DNA from: Rufibacter radiotolerans
GTDB taxonomy: Bacteria > Bacteroidota > Bacteroidia > Cytophagales > Hymenobacteraceae
Assembly: GCF_001078055.1 (NCBI RefSeq)
Contig: NZ_CP010777.1
Coordinates: forward strand, 2,881,001 to 2,945,000
Direction of reading: 5' to 3'
DNA length: 64,000 bases
Positions 8,835 to 17,251 of this stretch are shown piece by piece (within the stretch, counting starts at the first letter, position 1; each line of letters opens with the position of its first letter). The position numbers were made by a program, and so were the translations under genes. Under the pieces are notes generated by a model that saw nothing but the letters and a program-made list of their open reading frames with translations, was not told the DNA's origin and did not search any database.

Positions 8835-10649
8835 TTAATTAGCCGCTTGTTTCTTAAGCAGGTAACTGGCCACTTTGATATCATTACCCGCTTGGTTAGA
8901 GTCTCTGGCCACCAGTGCCCGCACGTTGGACAGTAAAGGAGCCGCCTCTGGGCCCATGGCTTCTATTACCTCCAGCGCCTGCACCCGCACCATATCATTC
9001 TGGTGTAGCAAGGCCGCCTGCAAGACAGGTATAATGGTTTCCTTCTCCCCGAGGGCGTACAAGGCCTCGGCGGCGGACAGTTGCACCGTTACCTCCGGGT
9101 CCTGCAGCAGCTTGTTCAAGGCGTTTTTAGCGGGCGCTGCTTCCTTGCCCAGAAAGGTACAGCCCAGAGCGGCCCAATACCGCACCACGGGTTCAGGGTC
9201 CTGAAGCCTTTTGGTAAGCTCCGGCAGGTGGGCGGTTTTTTTCTCCGAGGCCATCTCGGCGGTAGCAAGCACCTTTTCCCAGGGAAACTTGCCGCCCCTG
9301 ATGTAGTCATATACGGCCTCTTTTTTGGAGATCTGCGCAATCATAGCCTCCGGAATAAAGCCGGCGTCTTTGGTGTCTGTGAGCCATTTTCTATTGGCGG
9401 CGCGCAGCCTCAGCAATACGGGTTGCAGTTCTTTCTGCCCGGCCAGGTTATGGATGTTGTGGGGGTCTTTTATCACGTCATACAGTTCTTCAGGGGGTTT
9501 GGTCTGGAAGAACGCCGCCTGCACGGGGTTCAACTTACCAGCCAGGTAGGCAGCTTCCCAGGAGGCCATGGAGGCGGCATGCCATTGGTACTCCTGGTGC
9601 TGGCCGTACCTTTTATGCGGCATGTAATTTCTGATGTAACGGTACTTTTTATCCCGCACCGACCGGCTCAGGTCATTGCGCTCATCCATGCGGCCCCTGA
9701 AAGCGAAGGCCAGAGTTTGCGCCGCGGTTTGCTGTTTACCCAGGAACGGTTTGCCCTGCAGGTAACCTGGCAAGGGGACCTCTGCGAGGCTCAAAATGGA
9801 TGGGGCGAAATCTATGAAGGAAACGATTCTGTCAGATTTGGTGCCCGGCTTACCGGGCGCCAGGTGCGCATATTTGGGCGGGAACCTGATCACCAGGGGC
9901 ACCCGCAGCCCAGACTCATACAAAAACCGCTTGCTTCTGCCCAGCACGCCGCCGTGGTCACTGAAATAAAACACGATGGTATTGTCTGCCAACCCGGCCT
10001 TTTCCAGATCCTGTAACAGTTGGCCCACTGTGGCATCCATGGCTTCAATTTTGTCATAATACAGCGCCCAGTCCTGCTCCATTTCTGGGGTGCGCGGGTG
10101 GTACGGGGGCAACGGGGCTTTTTTGGGGTCATGCCGCAGCTTTTTGGCGGGCTTGTGGATCTGGCTTTCATGGGAGGTGCCAATGTTGAACACCGCAAAA
10201 AAGGGCTGCCCCGGCTTTCGGTTCAGGTACGTGGCCTTGTCACTGGATTCATCCCACACCCGAGGCTGGTCTTTGGTGTTATAGTCTTTCTTGGCGTTGT
10301 TGGAGGTGTAATAGCCTGCCTGCTTCAAATACCCCGGAAAAAACTTCACGAAGGCCGGAACCGGATAGTTGCTGCGCATCTGCTGGGTACCCATGGAGGA
10401 CGCGTACATACCTGTGATAAGCGTAAACCGGGCCGGGGCACAAACCGGGGCCGCCGAAAAGGCATTGGTAAACAGCACCCCTTGGCTGGCCAGTTTATCA
10501 ATGTGGGGCGTGGTGGCATAGGTGTCTCCATAGGCACCAATAAACGGGCTATTGTCTTCACTTACAATCCAGAGAATATTGGGTTTGCTCTCCTGGGCCT
10601 GCACGGCGAAGCTTACCGCAAAGAAAAGAAACAGAATCCGTAGCATCAT
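8835..10649 (-). CDS. Sulfatase with C-terminal HEAT-like repeats
   Basis: The signal peptide (ending VQAQ) is followed by PNILWIVSEDNSPFIGAYGD and the formylglycine motif CAPAR, Cys70 counting from the ATG at 10649. FYFSDHGG marks the second metal cluster. After the sulfatase fold (to about residue 465), the last ~130 residues read as HEAT-type repeats: DPEPVVRYWAALGC, DPEVTVQLSAAEALYALG and NDMVRVQALEVIEAMG recur at about 35-residue spacing. HEAT repeats usually bind proteins, so this enzyme may dock to a partner; that is inference. An upstream in-frame start at 10718 would bury the signal peptide and is rejected. Confidence 0.92.
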   Translation of the reverse strand: MMLRILFLFFAVSFAVQAQESKPNILWIVSEDNSPFIGAYGDTYATTPHIDKLASQGVLFTNAFSAAPVCAPARFTLITGMYASSMGTQQMRSNYPVPAFVKFFPGYLKQAGYYTSNNAKKDYNTKDQPRVWDESSDKATYLNRKPGQPFFAVFNIGTSHESQIHKPAKKLRHDPKKAPLPPYHPRTPEMEQDWALYYDKIEAMDATVGQLLQDLEKAGLADNTIVFYFSDHGGVLGRSKRFLYESGLRVPLVIRFPPKYAHLAPGKPGTKSDRIVSFIDFAPSILSLAEVPLPGYLQGKPFLGKQQTAAQTLAFAFRGRMDERNDLSRSVRDKKYRYIRNYMPHKRYGQHQEYQWHAASMASWEAAYLAGKLNPVQAAFFQTKPPEELYDVIKDPHNIHNLAGQKELQPVLLRLRAANRKWLTDTKDAGFIPEAMIAQISKKEAVYDYIRGGKFPWEKVLATAEMASEKKTAHLPELTKRLQDPEPVVRYWAALGCTFLGKEAAPAKNALNKLLQDPEVTVQLSAAEALYALGEKETIIPVLQAALLHQNDMVRVQALEVIEAMGPEAAPLLSNVRALVARDSNQAGNDIKVASYLLKKQAAN

Positions 10650-10747
10650 TTGGCAGGAATTAAGGGAGACAACGTGGTTTTTAAGGATAAAGAATGGAGA
10701 ATACAGACTTGTTTGCACTGGTTGCCATCACCTGCTTAAAACAAATA

Positions 10748-10785
10748 CGTTTTATGCCTGATTTCTGAAAAACAAGCCTGAAACG
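10748..10785. repeat. Intergenic hairpin repeat, copy 5
   Basis: Arms CGTTTTATGCCTGATTT and AAACAAGCCTGAAACG, imperfect. Paired with copy 6 forty bases on. Confidence 0.7.
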
Positions 10786-10825
10786 CATTAGCCCCTGACC
10801 TACTTTCCTTCAGAAGCCCAAGGTT

Positions 10826-10865
10826 CCGTTTTAGGCTCATTTTCCTGAAAATGAGCCTAAAACGG
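10826..10865. repeat. Intergenic hairpin repeat, copy 6 (perfect)
   Basis: 19-bp perfect arms CCGTTTTAGGCTCATTTTC and GAAAATGAGCCTAAAACGG with a 2-nt loop. The core GGCTCA/TGAGCC replaces the common GGCCTG/CAGGCC symmetrically, a compensatory change. Confidence 0.88.
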
Positions 10866-10897
10866 GCCTACCAGGTCATGCCCTTTTTTGAAAAGCG

Positions 10898-12220
10898 TTA
10901 TTTCTTCAGGATCTGCGGGTAAAGCTTTCCGTCCGGGGTTTTGAAGTCAAGGCCCAGCAGTTGGGCAATGACCGGGGCCACGTCCTGAATGCCCATTTCC
11001 CTGATGCGGACGCCGCGGTTAATGCCAGCCCCGGTGGCTATGAAGCCGGTTCTTATTTCGGCAAAGTCCGGGAAGTAGCCGTGGGCGCCCCCGTTATTGA
11101 CCGGCTTCACTACTTCCCCTTCCACAGCGCCGTGAAACACGGTTCCTTTGGCAAACGCCAGCGCCAGCACCGGTTCTGGGTTAGCGCCTACGGCATCTAA
11201 CTCCTTGCGCTCCACTACCCTGAACAGCTTTTTCTGGTCTGCCGGCAGGTTGGCCAGCAGTTTCTTCACTTTCTTAAGGGTGGCTTTGTCGTTTTTGTCT
11301 TTGAGGTAGAGAAAGGCAGAGCCGCCGGCGGGGTGGAACTTCGCTTTCCAGTCTTCTTTGCCCAACAGCCCGTTCTGGGTCAGCCACACGTTGGGGGCCA
11401 GGCTGGTGGTTCTGGTCACCATGCCGTGGTCGCCGGTAATGATGATGGCGGTCTTGTCTTTCAGGCCGGCTTTCTCCACGGTTTGCAATACATTGCCAAT
11501 GAGACTGTCAATCAGCACCAACGACTGCTTGATGTGGGCATCATCGCGGCCATATTCATGCCCGGCGTGGTCCATGGCCAGAAAATGGATGGCCATGAGG
11601 TTGGGCTTGTGATTGGTGATGATATGGCTGGCCATGCGGCCGATGGTGCGGTCCAGGTCATCGCCATTGAAGCTGGCCGCCTCAAACTTGACCTTGGTGG
11701 CCTGCTCTATTTCATCCAGCAAATTGGCGGGGGTAACCAGCGGACGGGTCACGCTCAGTTGGTCGGTTTTTTCATCATTATCGGCGCGCCGCACTGGGAA
11801 ATTGTAGTCAATGGGGGCACCCACGGTCACGGGCCACATCACAGACCCGGAGGTGAGGCCCGCCTTCTTCACGGCGTCCCAGAGCGTGGGTGTTTTGATG
11901 GCGCTTTCGTCCCAGTACCACTCGCCTTTGGTGGCTTCTATAGGCGAGTTGTAATAGATGCCGTGCCGGGCGGGTTTGGCCCCGGTCACCAGCGTGGTGT
12001 GCGACGGGTAGGTCACCGAAGGGAAGACGCTGTTCACGCCTTCGGCGTAGACCCCGCCGGCCATCAGCTGCTGCAGGTTGGGCGCAGGCCAGGCTTTATC
12101 AGTGTAGAACTCGGGCCGGAGGCCGTCAATACTGATCAAAATCACGTGTTTGGCCTGCTGGCCGAAAGCTACTGCCCCTGTTGCCAGTAGCAGCGAAATA
12201 CTCAGGAAAATACGTTTCAT
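10898..12220 (-). CDS. Alkaline phosphatase-superfamily NPP-type phosphodiesterase
   Basis: An ectonucleotide pyrophosphatase/phosphodiesterase relative acting in the periplasm. After the signal peptide (ending AFGQ), HVILISIDGLRPEF gives the first metal-ligand Asp. The nucleophile is Thr70 in FPSVTYPSHTTLVTG, the NPP signature; it is not a sulfatase because no C-x-P-x-R is present. HFLAMDHAGHEYG and IITGDHGM supply the remaining zinc ligands. The length (440) fits bacterial NPPs. The gene starts six bases after the stop of the sulfatase at 12227, so the two are co-transcribed. It may cleave phosphodiester or nucleotide substituents; its role in the glycan pathway is unknown. Confidence 0.92.
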   Translation of the reverse strand: MKRIFLSISLLLATGAVAFGQQAKHVILISIDGLRPEFYTDKAWPAPNLQQLMAGGVYAEGVNSVFPSVTYPSHTTLVTGAKPARHGIYYNSPIEATKGEWYWDESAIKTPTLWDAVKKAGLTSGSVMWPVTVGAPIDYNFPVRRADNDEKTDQLSVTRPLVTPANLLDEIEQATKVKFEAASFNGDDLDRTIGRMASHIITNHKPNLMAIHFLAMDHAGHEYGRDDAHIKQSLVLIDSLIGNVLQTVEKAGLKDKTAIIITGDHGMVTRTTSLAPNVWLTQNGLLGKEDWKAKFHPAGGSAFLYLKDKNDKATLKKVKKLLANLPADQKKLFRVVERKELDAVGANPEPVLALAFAKGTVFHGAVEGEVVKPVNNGGAHGYFPDFAEIRTGFIATGAGINRGVRIREMGIQDVAPVIAQLLGLDFKTPDGKLYPQILKK

Positions 12221-12226
12221 ACAGGG

Positions 12227-14323
12227 TTATATCTTTTTAACGGGCACCAGTTCCACATCATCTACCCACACCTCATCACCGGGGGCCAGGTTGCCAAAAT
12301 ACAGGGCCAGCTGGTAATTGCCGTCCTCGGGGATTGTAAACGTTTTAGAGCTGGCTTTGGCGCCCTTGGCCGAGGTGGAGATCTGCTGGTCCAGCATTTT
12401 GCTGCCGTCACCGCCTTTGGCCGGCTCAAACCGAAGCAGGAACGTGGCGTCTTTGCTGGCTTTGGAGGTGAGTTTGACCATGTATTGCTCGCCTTTGTCG
12501 GCTTTCAGGTTCCAGACCAGGCCAAGGGAATTGGGGCGGTCGCCGGGTTTCTGCATGCTTACCTTCGCGGAGTTTTTGCCCGTGAGCTGGCCGGTGTTGT
12601 CAATCTCAATGCTGCCTACCTTGTTGACTTCCCGCACATTCCAGCCACCCAGCAGGTCATCAAAGCTGCCGTTGATGTTCTTTTTGAAGTCCTCGGCGCG
12701 CACGTTGTACTTGCGGGTATCCATGGGCAGGGCTCCAATCTTTCCGGCCCACTTCTCCCAGTTGGCGAACATGGTGTTCACCCGCTCAGGGTATTTGGCG
12801 GCCAGGTTGTTCATCTCAGAGGGGTCGGCGTCCATGTCATACAGTTCCAGGGATTTACTGTTGAAGGCATCCCCTTCCTCGGTCTTGGCGACCAGTTTCC
12901 ACTTGCCGTCCCGCACGGCTATGTTGGCCTCATGCTCCCAGTAAACGGTGCCCCGGTTGTTGGGCTGACCCCTGAAATGCGGCACCAGGCTCTTGCCTTC
13001 CAGGGGCGTGATCTTGTGGCCCTGATAGGTCTGCGGATAGGCGATTTTGGCCAGTTCAAGGCAGGTGGCCATGATATCGCTCACGTGGCCGTATTCCTTT
13101 ACCAGGGAGTTGTTCAACTTGGGGTCAATGCCTTTGGGCCAGTGTGCAATAAGCGGAGAGGCGATGCCGCCTTCATACGTGTAATGCTTGTACTCTTTGA
13201 ACGGGGTACTGCTGAGGTTTGCCCACTGAATGCGGTAGCTTTCAAAAGTGTCTTCCTTACCGTTCACCTCCTTGCTTTTACCGCTGTTGATGAACTCGGC
13301 GCAGGCCCCATTATCGCTTAAAAACAAAATAAGGGTGTTGTCCAGCTGGTTTTTCTCTTTGAGTTTCTGCATAATGCGGCCAATGCCCTGGTCCATGATG
13401 TCTATCTGGGCGGCGTAAATGGCCATGCGCATGGCCATCTCGTTTTTCTGCGCCTCAGACAAGGTACCCCAGGCCTCTACCTTCTTGTCGCGCGGTGAAA
13501 GCGGCGTGTTCTGGGCCAACAAGCCCATCTTTTTCTGTTTCTCAAACCGCTCCTGGCGAAGTTTGTCCCAGCCGGCCTGGTATTGGTTTTTATACTTATC
13601 TATTTCTTTCTGCAGGGCGTGCAGCGGCCAGTGCGGCGCGGTATAGGCCACGTACATGAACATAGGCTTCTGCGGGTTGGCCGTGAAGTGCTGGTCAATG
13701 TACTTGACGCTGGTATCACTGATGGCGTTGGTCAGGTAAAAATCTTTGGGCGCCGGGTAGCGCTTGTCGTTGCTGTAGTTCTGGGGCGTGAAGTAGTTGG
13801 AGCCGCCGGGTACAATCCCGAAGTACTGGTCAAACCCGCGTTGCTTGGGCCAGCTGTCTGAGACCCCGCCGTTGATCTTGCGCTCGTTGGTGAGGTGCCA
13901 CTTACCGGTCATGTAGGTACCGTACCCGGCCTGCTTCAGGACTTCGGCGATGGTCACGCTTTCCTTGTTGAGGGTGCCCTGGTAAGCGGGCGTGCCCAGA
14001 TCGGCGGCGGCCATCCAGCCCATGCCGGCCTGGTGCGGGTACAGACCCGTCATGAGCGAGGCGCGGGTGGGGCAACAGCGGGCCGCGTTGTAGAACTGCT
14101 TGTAGCGAACGCCCCCGCTGGCTAGCTTGTCCAGGTTGGGGGTTTGCACCTCGCCGCCGTAGCTGCCAATGTCTGAGAAGCCCAGGTCATCTGCCAGAAT
14201 GAGCACAATGTTGGGCCGTTGCTGGGCCTGCCCGGTCAAGGCTAGCCCCAGAAGGAAGAACAGCAGGGCTTTGGTTTTTCTCAAGGTAAGCATGTATGAA
14301 AAGAGGTTTAAACGATGAATCAT
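12227..14323 (-). CDS. Arylsulfatase with C-terminal carbohydrate-binding-like domain
   Basis: The sulfatase fold begins QRPNIVLILADDLGFSDIG; the formylglycine motif is CCPTR with Cys83. GKWHL, YTAPHWPLHA and LSDNGACAE follow. After about residue 545 an extra ~150-residue beta domain (GGWNVREVNKVGSIEID ... DEVWVDDVELVPV) resembles the CBM4/9-type jelly roll that binds glycans; this fold call is by pattern only. At 698 residues it is the largest sulfatase here. The ATG at 14323 is used, but the ATG at 14293 gives a more compact signal peptide ending GQAQ and is equally possible. It belongs to the CCPTR paralogue group with 17252 and 29379. Confidence 0.93.
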   Translation of the reverse strand: MIHRLNLFSYMLTLRKTKALLFFLLGLALTGQAQQRPNIVLILADDLGFSDIGSYGGEVQTPNLDKLASGGVRYKQFYNAARCCPTRASLMTGLYPHQAGMGWMAAADLGTPAYQGTLNKESVTIAEVLKQAGYGTYMTGKWHLTNERKINGGVSDSWPKQRGFDQYFGIVPGGSNYFTPQNYSNDKRYPAPKDFYLTNAISDTSVKYIDQHFTANPQKPMFMYVAYTAPHWPLHALQKEIDKYKNQYQAGWDKLRQERFEKQKKMGLLAQNTPLSPRDKKVEAWGTLSEAQKNEMAMRMAIYAAQIDIMDQGIGRIMQKLKEKNQLDNTLILFLSDNGACAEFINSGKSKEVNGKEDTFESYRIQWANLSSTPFKEYKHYTYEGGIASPLIAHWPKGIDPKLNNSLVKEYGHVSDIMATCLELAKIAYPQTYQGHKITPLEGKSLVPHFRGQPNNRGTVYWEHEANIAVRDGKWKLVAKTEEGDAFNSKSLELYDMDADPSEMNNLAAKYPERVNTMFANWEKWAGKIGALPMDTRKYNVRAEDFKKNINGSFDDLLGGWNVREVNKVGSIEIDNTGQLTGKNSAKVSMQKPGDRPNSLGLVWNLKADKGEQYMVKLTSKASKDATFLLRFEPAKGGDGSKMLDQQISTSAKGAKASSKTFTIPEDGNYQLALYFGNLAPGDEVWVDDVELVPVKKI

Positions 14324-14359
14324 TTGGTTAAGGTCTTCTTGGTTTCGGGCCGGGCTTTC

Positions 14360-14399
14360 CTGTTTTAAGGCCGTTTTCTGAAAAACGGGCCCAAAACAG
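14360..14399. repeat. Intergenic hairpin repeat, copy 7
   Basis: Arms CTGTTTTAAGGCCGTTTT and AAAACGGGCCCAAAACAG; starts five bases past the GH27 stop codon. Confidence 0.8.
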
Positions 14400-14404
14400 C
14401 AGGC

Positions 14405-15637
14405 TTATCTGGCCTGCATTACCAGAAAAAGGGAAGACCGCGGAGGTATGGTTTGCGAGAATTTATCCTTGGCGGTGCCCAGGCTTTTAGCCGCGTACAC
14501 GTCCCGCACCTTGCGGCTGCCCGACAGACCCAGTTGGGCCCAGGTCACGGTGATGGCCTGGGCTGCGGCGGCATCTCTATTCAAGAGCAGCACCGCGTAA
14601 TCTCCGTTCTTCAGTTTCTTGGCCCACACCTCGGCCTTGCCGGCGGCGGTGATCCTTTTGCCCTGTTCGGTGGGGTCCTGGTTTATGGCGATGGCCTCTT
14701 TCTTGAGGATGATTTTCTTTTCCTCTTCTTTCATCACGCGGGGGTCGTTGCCCAGGATAAGCGGCGCGCTCATGATGCTCCAGAGGGCGAAGTGGCTTTT
14801 CTGCTCTTCCTGGGTGAGGCCCTGCTCCCCGGTCACCAACATGTCTGGGTCGTTCCAGTAACCTTTGCCGGCTTTCTGGACGTGCTGGTTGTTTTTTCCG
14901 GCAATGGCCATCACGCTGCCCGGTTTCTCTGAATCAAAGACAGCCCCACCCGATTGCTTTGATTTGATATCGCCGGTGGTGCGGCCCATGTGGGTGAGGG
15001 CAGGGTACCACGGGAAAAACTGATAGGCGCTGGCGCTGAGCACCATGGCACGGCCGCTGGCTTTCAGGAGGCTGCTCCATTTGGCGTAGGCGGTTTGCAG
15101 GTTCTGGGGTTGGCTTTCCCAGCCTTTTTTCCAGCGTGGGTCATTGCGCGGATAGGTGGGTTGCTCGTCTAAAGAGAAGCGGCACTTGTCCAGTTTCAAA
15201 AAGTCAAGGCCCCAGTCCGCGAACTGTTTCACGTGCACCTCCTCATAGCCCCAGCCGCCTACTTTGTCCATGCCGCAGTCATGCGAGCCGGGGGTGGTAT
15301 GCAGGCCAAACTTGAGGCCTTTGGAGTGGGCATAGTCTGCCAGGGCCTTCATGCCGCCGGGGAATCGCTGGGGGTGCGGCAACAACTCGCCGTTAGGGCC
15401 CAGTTTGGTGTCACGCCAGCCGCCGTCTACCACCACGTAGGTATAGCCCGCGTCTCTGAGGCCGCTGGCCGCCATAGCGTCAATGACCTCCCTGACCATC
15501 TTCTCATTGATGGCCTCCTTGCCAAACCAGTTCCAGCTGTTCCAGCCCATGGGCGGCGACGGGGCTAACGCCGGGCTTACCTGGGCCTGGGCGAAGGTGC
15601 CCAGCAGGGCCAGGAAAAAGGTGAAAACAATTCTCAT
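14405..15637 (-). CDS. Alpha-galactosidase, glycoside hydrolase family 27
   Basis: Retaining exo-enzyme that removes terminal alpha-galactose (some family members act on alpha-N-acetylgalactosamine). The signal peptide ends FAQAQ. PPMGWNSWNWFG (residues 29-39) is the family hallmark. The nucleophile is Asp150 in FLKLDKC and the acid/base by family alignment is Asp223 in GRTTGDI. WNDPDML (261-267) is also conserved. The C-terminal beta domain (about 320-410) is present, and the 410-residue length is typical of bacterial GH27. It is flanked by sulfatases in the same direction, so the target probably carries alpha-galactose branches. Confidence 0.95.
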   Translation of the reverse strand: MRIVFTFFLALLGTFAQAQVSPALAPSPPMGWNSWNWFGKEAINEKMVREVIDAMAASGLRDAGYTYVVVDGGWRDTKLGPNGELLPHPQRFPGGMKALADYAHSKGLKFGLHTTPGSHDCGMDKVGGWGYEEVHVKQFADWGLDFLKLDKCRFSLDEQPTYPRNDPRWKKGWESQPQNLQTAYAKWSSLLKASGRAMVLSASAYQFFPWYPALTHMGRTTGDIKSKQSGGAVFDSEKPGSVMAIAGKNNQHVQKAGKGYWNDPDMLVTGEQGLTQEEQKSHFALWSIMSAPLILGNDPRVMKEEEKKIILKKEAIAINQDPTEQGKRITAAGKAEVWAKKLKNGDYAVLLLNRDAAAAQAITVTWAQLGLSGSRKVRDVYAAKSLGTAKDKFSQTIPPRSSLFLVMQAR

Positions 15638-15713
15638 ACCTGATCAGGTTAAACAAGGGCTGGCTGCAGGTAGAACCTTTACAGCTTTCCTTATGGCTTG
15701 AAAACGTGCGGGT

Positions 15714-15751
15714 CGTTTTGGGCCTGTTTTCTGGAAAACAGGCCCAAAACG
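15714..15751. repeat. Intergenic hairpin repeat, copy 8 (perfect)
   Basis: 18-bp perfect arms CGTTTTGGGCCTGTTTTC and GAAAACAGGCCCAAAACG, loop TG, three bases after the sulfatase stop. Confidence 0.88.
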
Positions 15752-15754
15752 GAA

Positions 15755-17203
15755 TTACTTTTTAGTGGTGTGCTGCGTGATCTGCCACTGCTTAGGGGCT
15801 TTGAATCCTTTGCGGCCTTCGCCGTAAGGCGGCACCTCTACGGGAGACGTAATGCCATCATACACGGCCAGCTGCTTTTTGAGGTCGGCGTAGACGGCGG
15901 GGTTCTGCAGGGCCACATTGGTTTTCTCAGAAGGGTCTTTCACAATCTGGAACAGGTGGTCCTGGGTGAGTTTCATTTTGGGGTTAAGGTCTGAGGCAGC
16001 GATCAGTTTCCATTGGTTGGTGATCATGGCCCCAGAGCCCAGGTAGAAGCTGCGGTTGATCTCTGGCTGCTTGCCGGTTAAGACCGAAACCATGCTGATG
16101 CCGTCCAACGGATTTTTAGGCTGTTCTTTCACCCCGGCAATCTCCAGGAGAGTAGGCATAACGTCTACATAGCCCATGAGCTGGTTCACCACCTTCGGTC
16201 CCTTGAACCCGGCGGGCCATTTAATGATGGCCGGAACGCGCACGCCCCCGTCCCACTCCGTGAATTTGGAGCCTCTCAGTTCGCCGCTGCTGGAGCCCTT
16301 GATCTCAGGTGCCGGGCCGTTGTCACTGTGGAACAACACAATGGTGTTGTCGTCTATCTTCAGGTCTTTGAGGGTTTTCAAGATGCGGCCAATGTTCTGG
16401 TCCATGTTGGTGACCATGGCGGCGTAGGTCATCTCAGGCGTATTACCTCGGCCCAGCTTTCCTTCATTCTCCTGGGCGTTTTTGTTCCCGAACCGCGGTT
16501 TGGCGGCATCAAACCCATAGGGCTTCATGTCTTCTTCCTTGGCCTGCAGCGGGCCGTGCGGCGCGTTGTAGGCTACGTAAATAAAAAACGGCGACTGCCC
16601 GTTATAGGACTTGATGTTCTTGACCGCCTCGTCTGTGAGCAGGTCTGTGGTGTAGCCTTTGTCATGGCTGGGCTTGAAGTCATTGTGCCAGTCCAATTCC
16701 CCTTCGCGCTCATGCGTGAAGTAGTCAATGGCGCCGTTCAGGTGACCGTAGAAATGGGTGAAGCCGCGGTTCAGGGGATGGTATTTCAGGTCGGCGTGGC
16801 CCAGGTGCCACTTACCCAGCACCGCCCGGTTTTTATAGCCGGCTTTGGCTAGCATCTCGGGCAGGAACACTTCCTTGGTGTCTACCCCAAACGTAGACCA
16901 CGGCGGAATAACGGTGGTTCGCAAGCCAAAGCGGTCTGGGTACCTGCCGGTGAGCAGTCCCGCGCGGGTAGGCGAGCAGACGGCGGCCACGTAGAACCGG
17001 TTCAGCTCGGTGCCTTCTTTGGCCAGACGATCCAGGTTAGGGGTTTTGATCTTGCCGCCGTGGTAGCCCACGTCTCCCCAGCCCATGTCATCGGCTAGAA
17101 TAATAATGATGTTGGGTTTCTTGCCGGGCGCCTGCGCGTACGCCCCCACGGTCTGCGCCAGCGTTAAAGCGAGCAGCAGGAAGCATTTACTCATGTGTTT
17201 CAT
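15755..17203 (-). CDS. Sulfatase (S1 family), CSPTR type
   Basis: The signal peptide (ending AYAQ) is followed by KPNIIIILADDMGWGDVG and the formylglycine motif CSPTR with Cys76, the classic AtsA/arylsulfatase form. GKWHLGH, YNAPHGPLQAKEED and HSDNGPAPE complete the pocket. HSDNGPAPE and the run SSSGELRGSKFTEWDGGVRVP resemble N-acetylgalactosamine-type arylsulfatases, a tentative hint only. It has 482 residues. The ATG at 17203 is used; a second ATG nine bases on is possible. It is followed immediately by a perfect hairpin repeat and lies in the run from 20477 to 7607. Confidence 0.94.
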   Translation of the reverse strand: MKHMSKCFLLLALTLAQTVGAYAQAPGKKPNIIIILADDMGWGDVGYHGGKIKTPNLDRLAKEGTELNRFYVAAVCSPTRAGLLTGRYPDRFGLRTTVIPPWSTFGVDTKEVFLPEMLAKAGYKNRAVLGKWHLGHADLKYHPLNRGFTHFYGHLNGAIDYFTHEREGELDWHNDFKPSHDKGYTTDLLTDEAVKNIKSYNGQSPFFIYVAYNAPHGPLQAKEEDMKPYGFDAAKPRFGNKNAQENEGKLGRGNTPEMTYAAMVTNMDQNIGRILKTLKDLKIDDNTIVLFHSDNGPAPEIKGSSSGELRGSKFTEWDGGVRVPAIIKWPAGFKGPKVVNQLMGYVDVMPTLLEIAGVKEQPKNPLDGISMVSVLTGKQPEINRSFYLGSGAMITNQWKLIAASDLNPKMKLTQDHLFQIVKDPSEKTNVALQNPAVYADLKKQLAVYDGITSPVEVPPYGEGRKGFKAPKQWQITQHTTKK

Positions 17204-17214
17204 AGGTTAGTTTG

Positions 17215-17249
17215 GTTTGGGGCTATTTTGGGAAAAACGGCCCGTAAAC
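17215..17249. repeat. Intergenic hairpin repeat, copy 9 (degenerate)
   Basis: GTTTGGGGCTATTTTG against AAAAACGGCCCGTAAAC, ending two bases before the stop codon of the sulfatase at 17252. Confidence 0.55.
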
Positions 17250-17251
17250 GG

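Noticed and set aside
9081..10016. 311-codon plus-strand frame opposite the HEAT sulfatase
   Set aside because: Antisense shadow of the sulfatase; no protein motif.
11333..12190. 285-codon plus-strand frame opposite the NPP gene
   Set aside because: Antisense shadow; histidine/glycine-rich translation typical of frames on the other strand of GC-biased codons.
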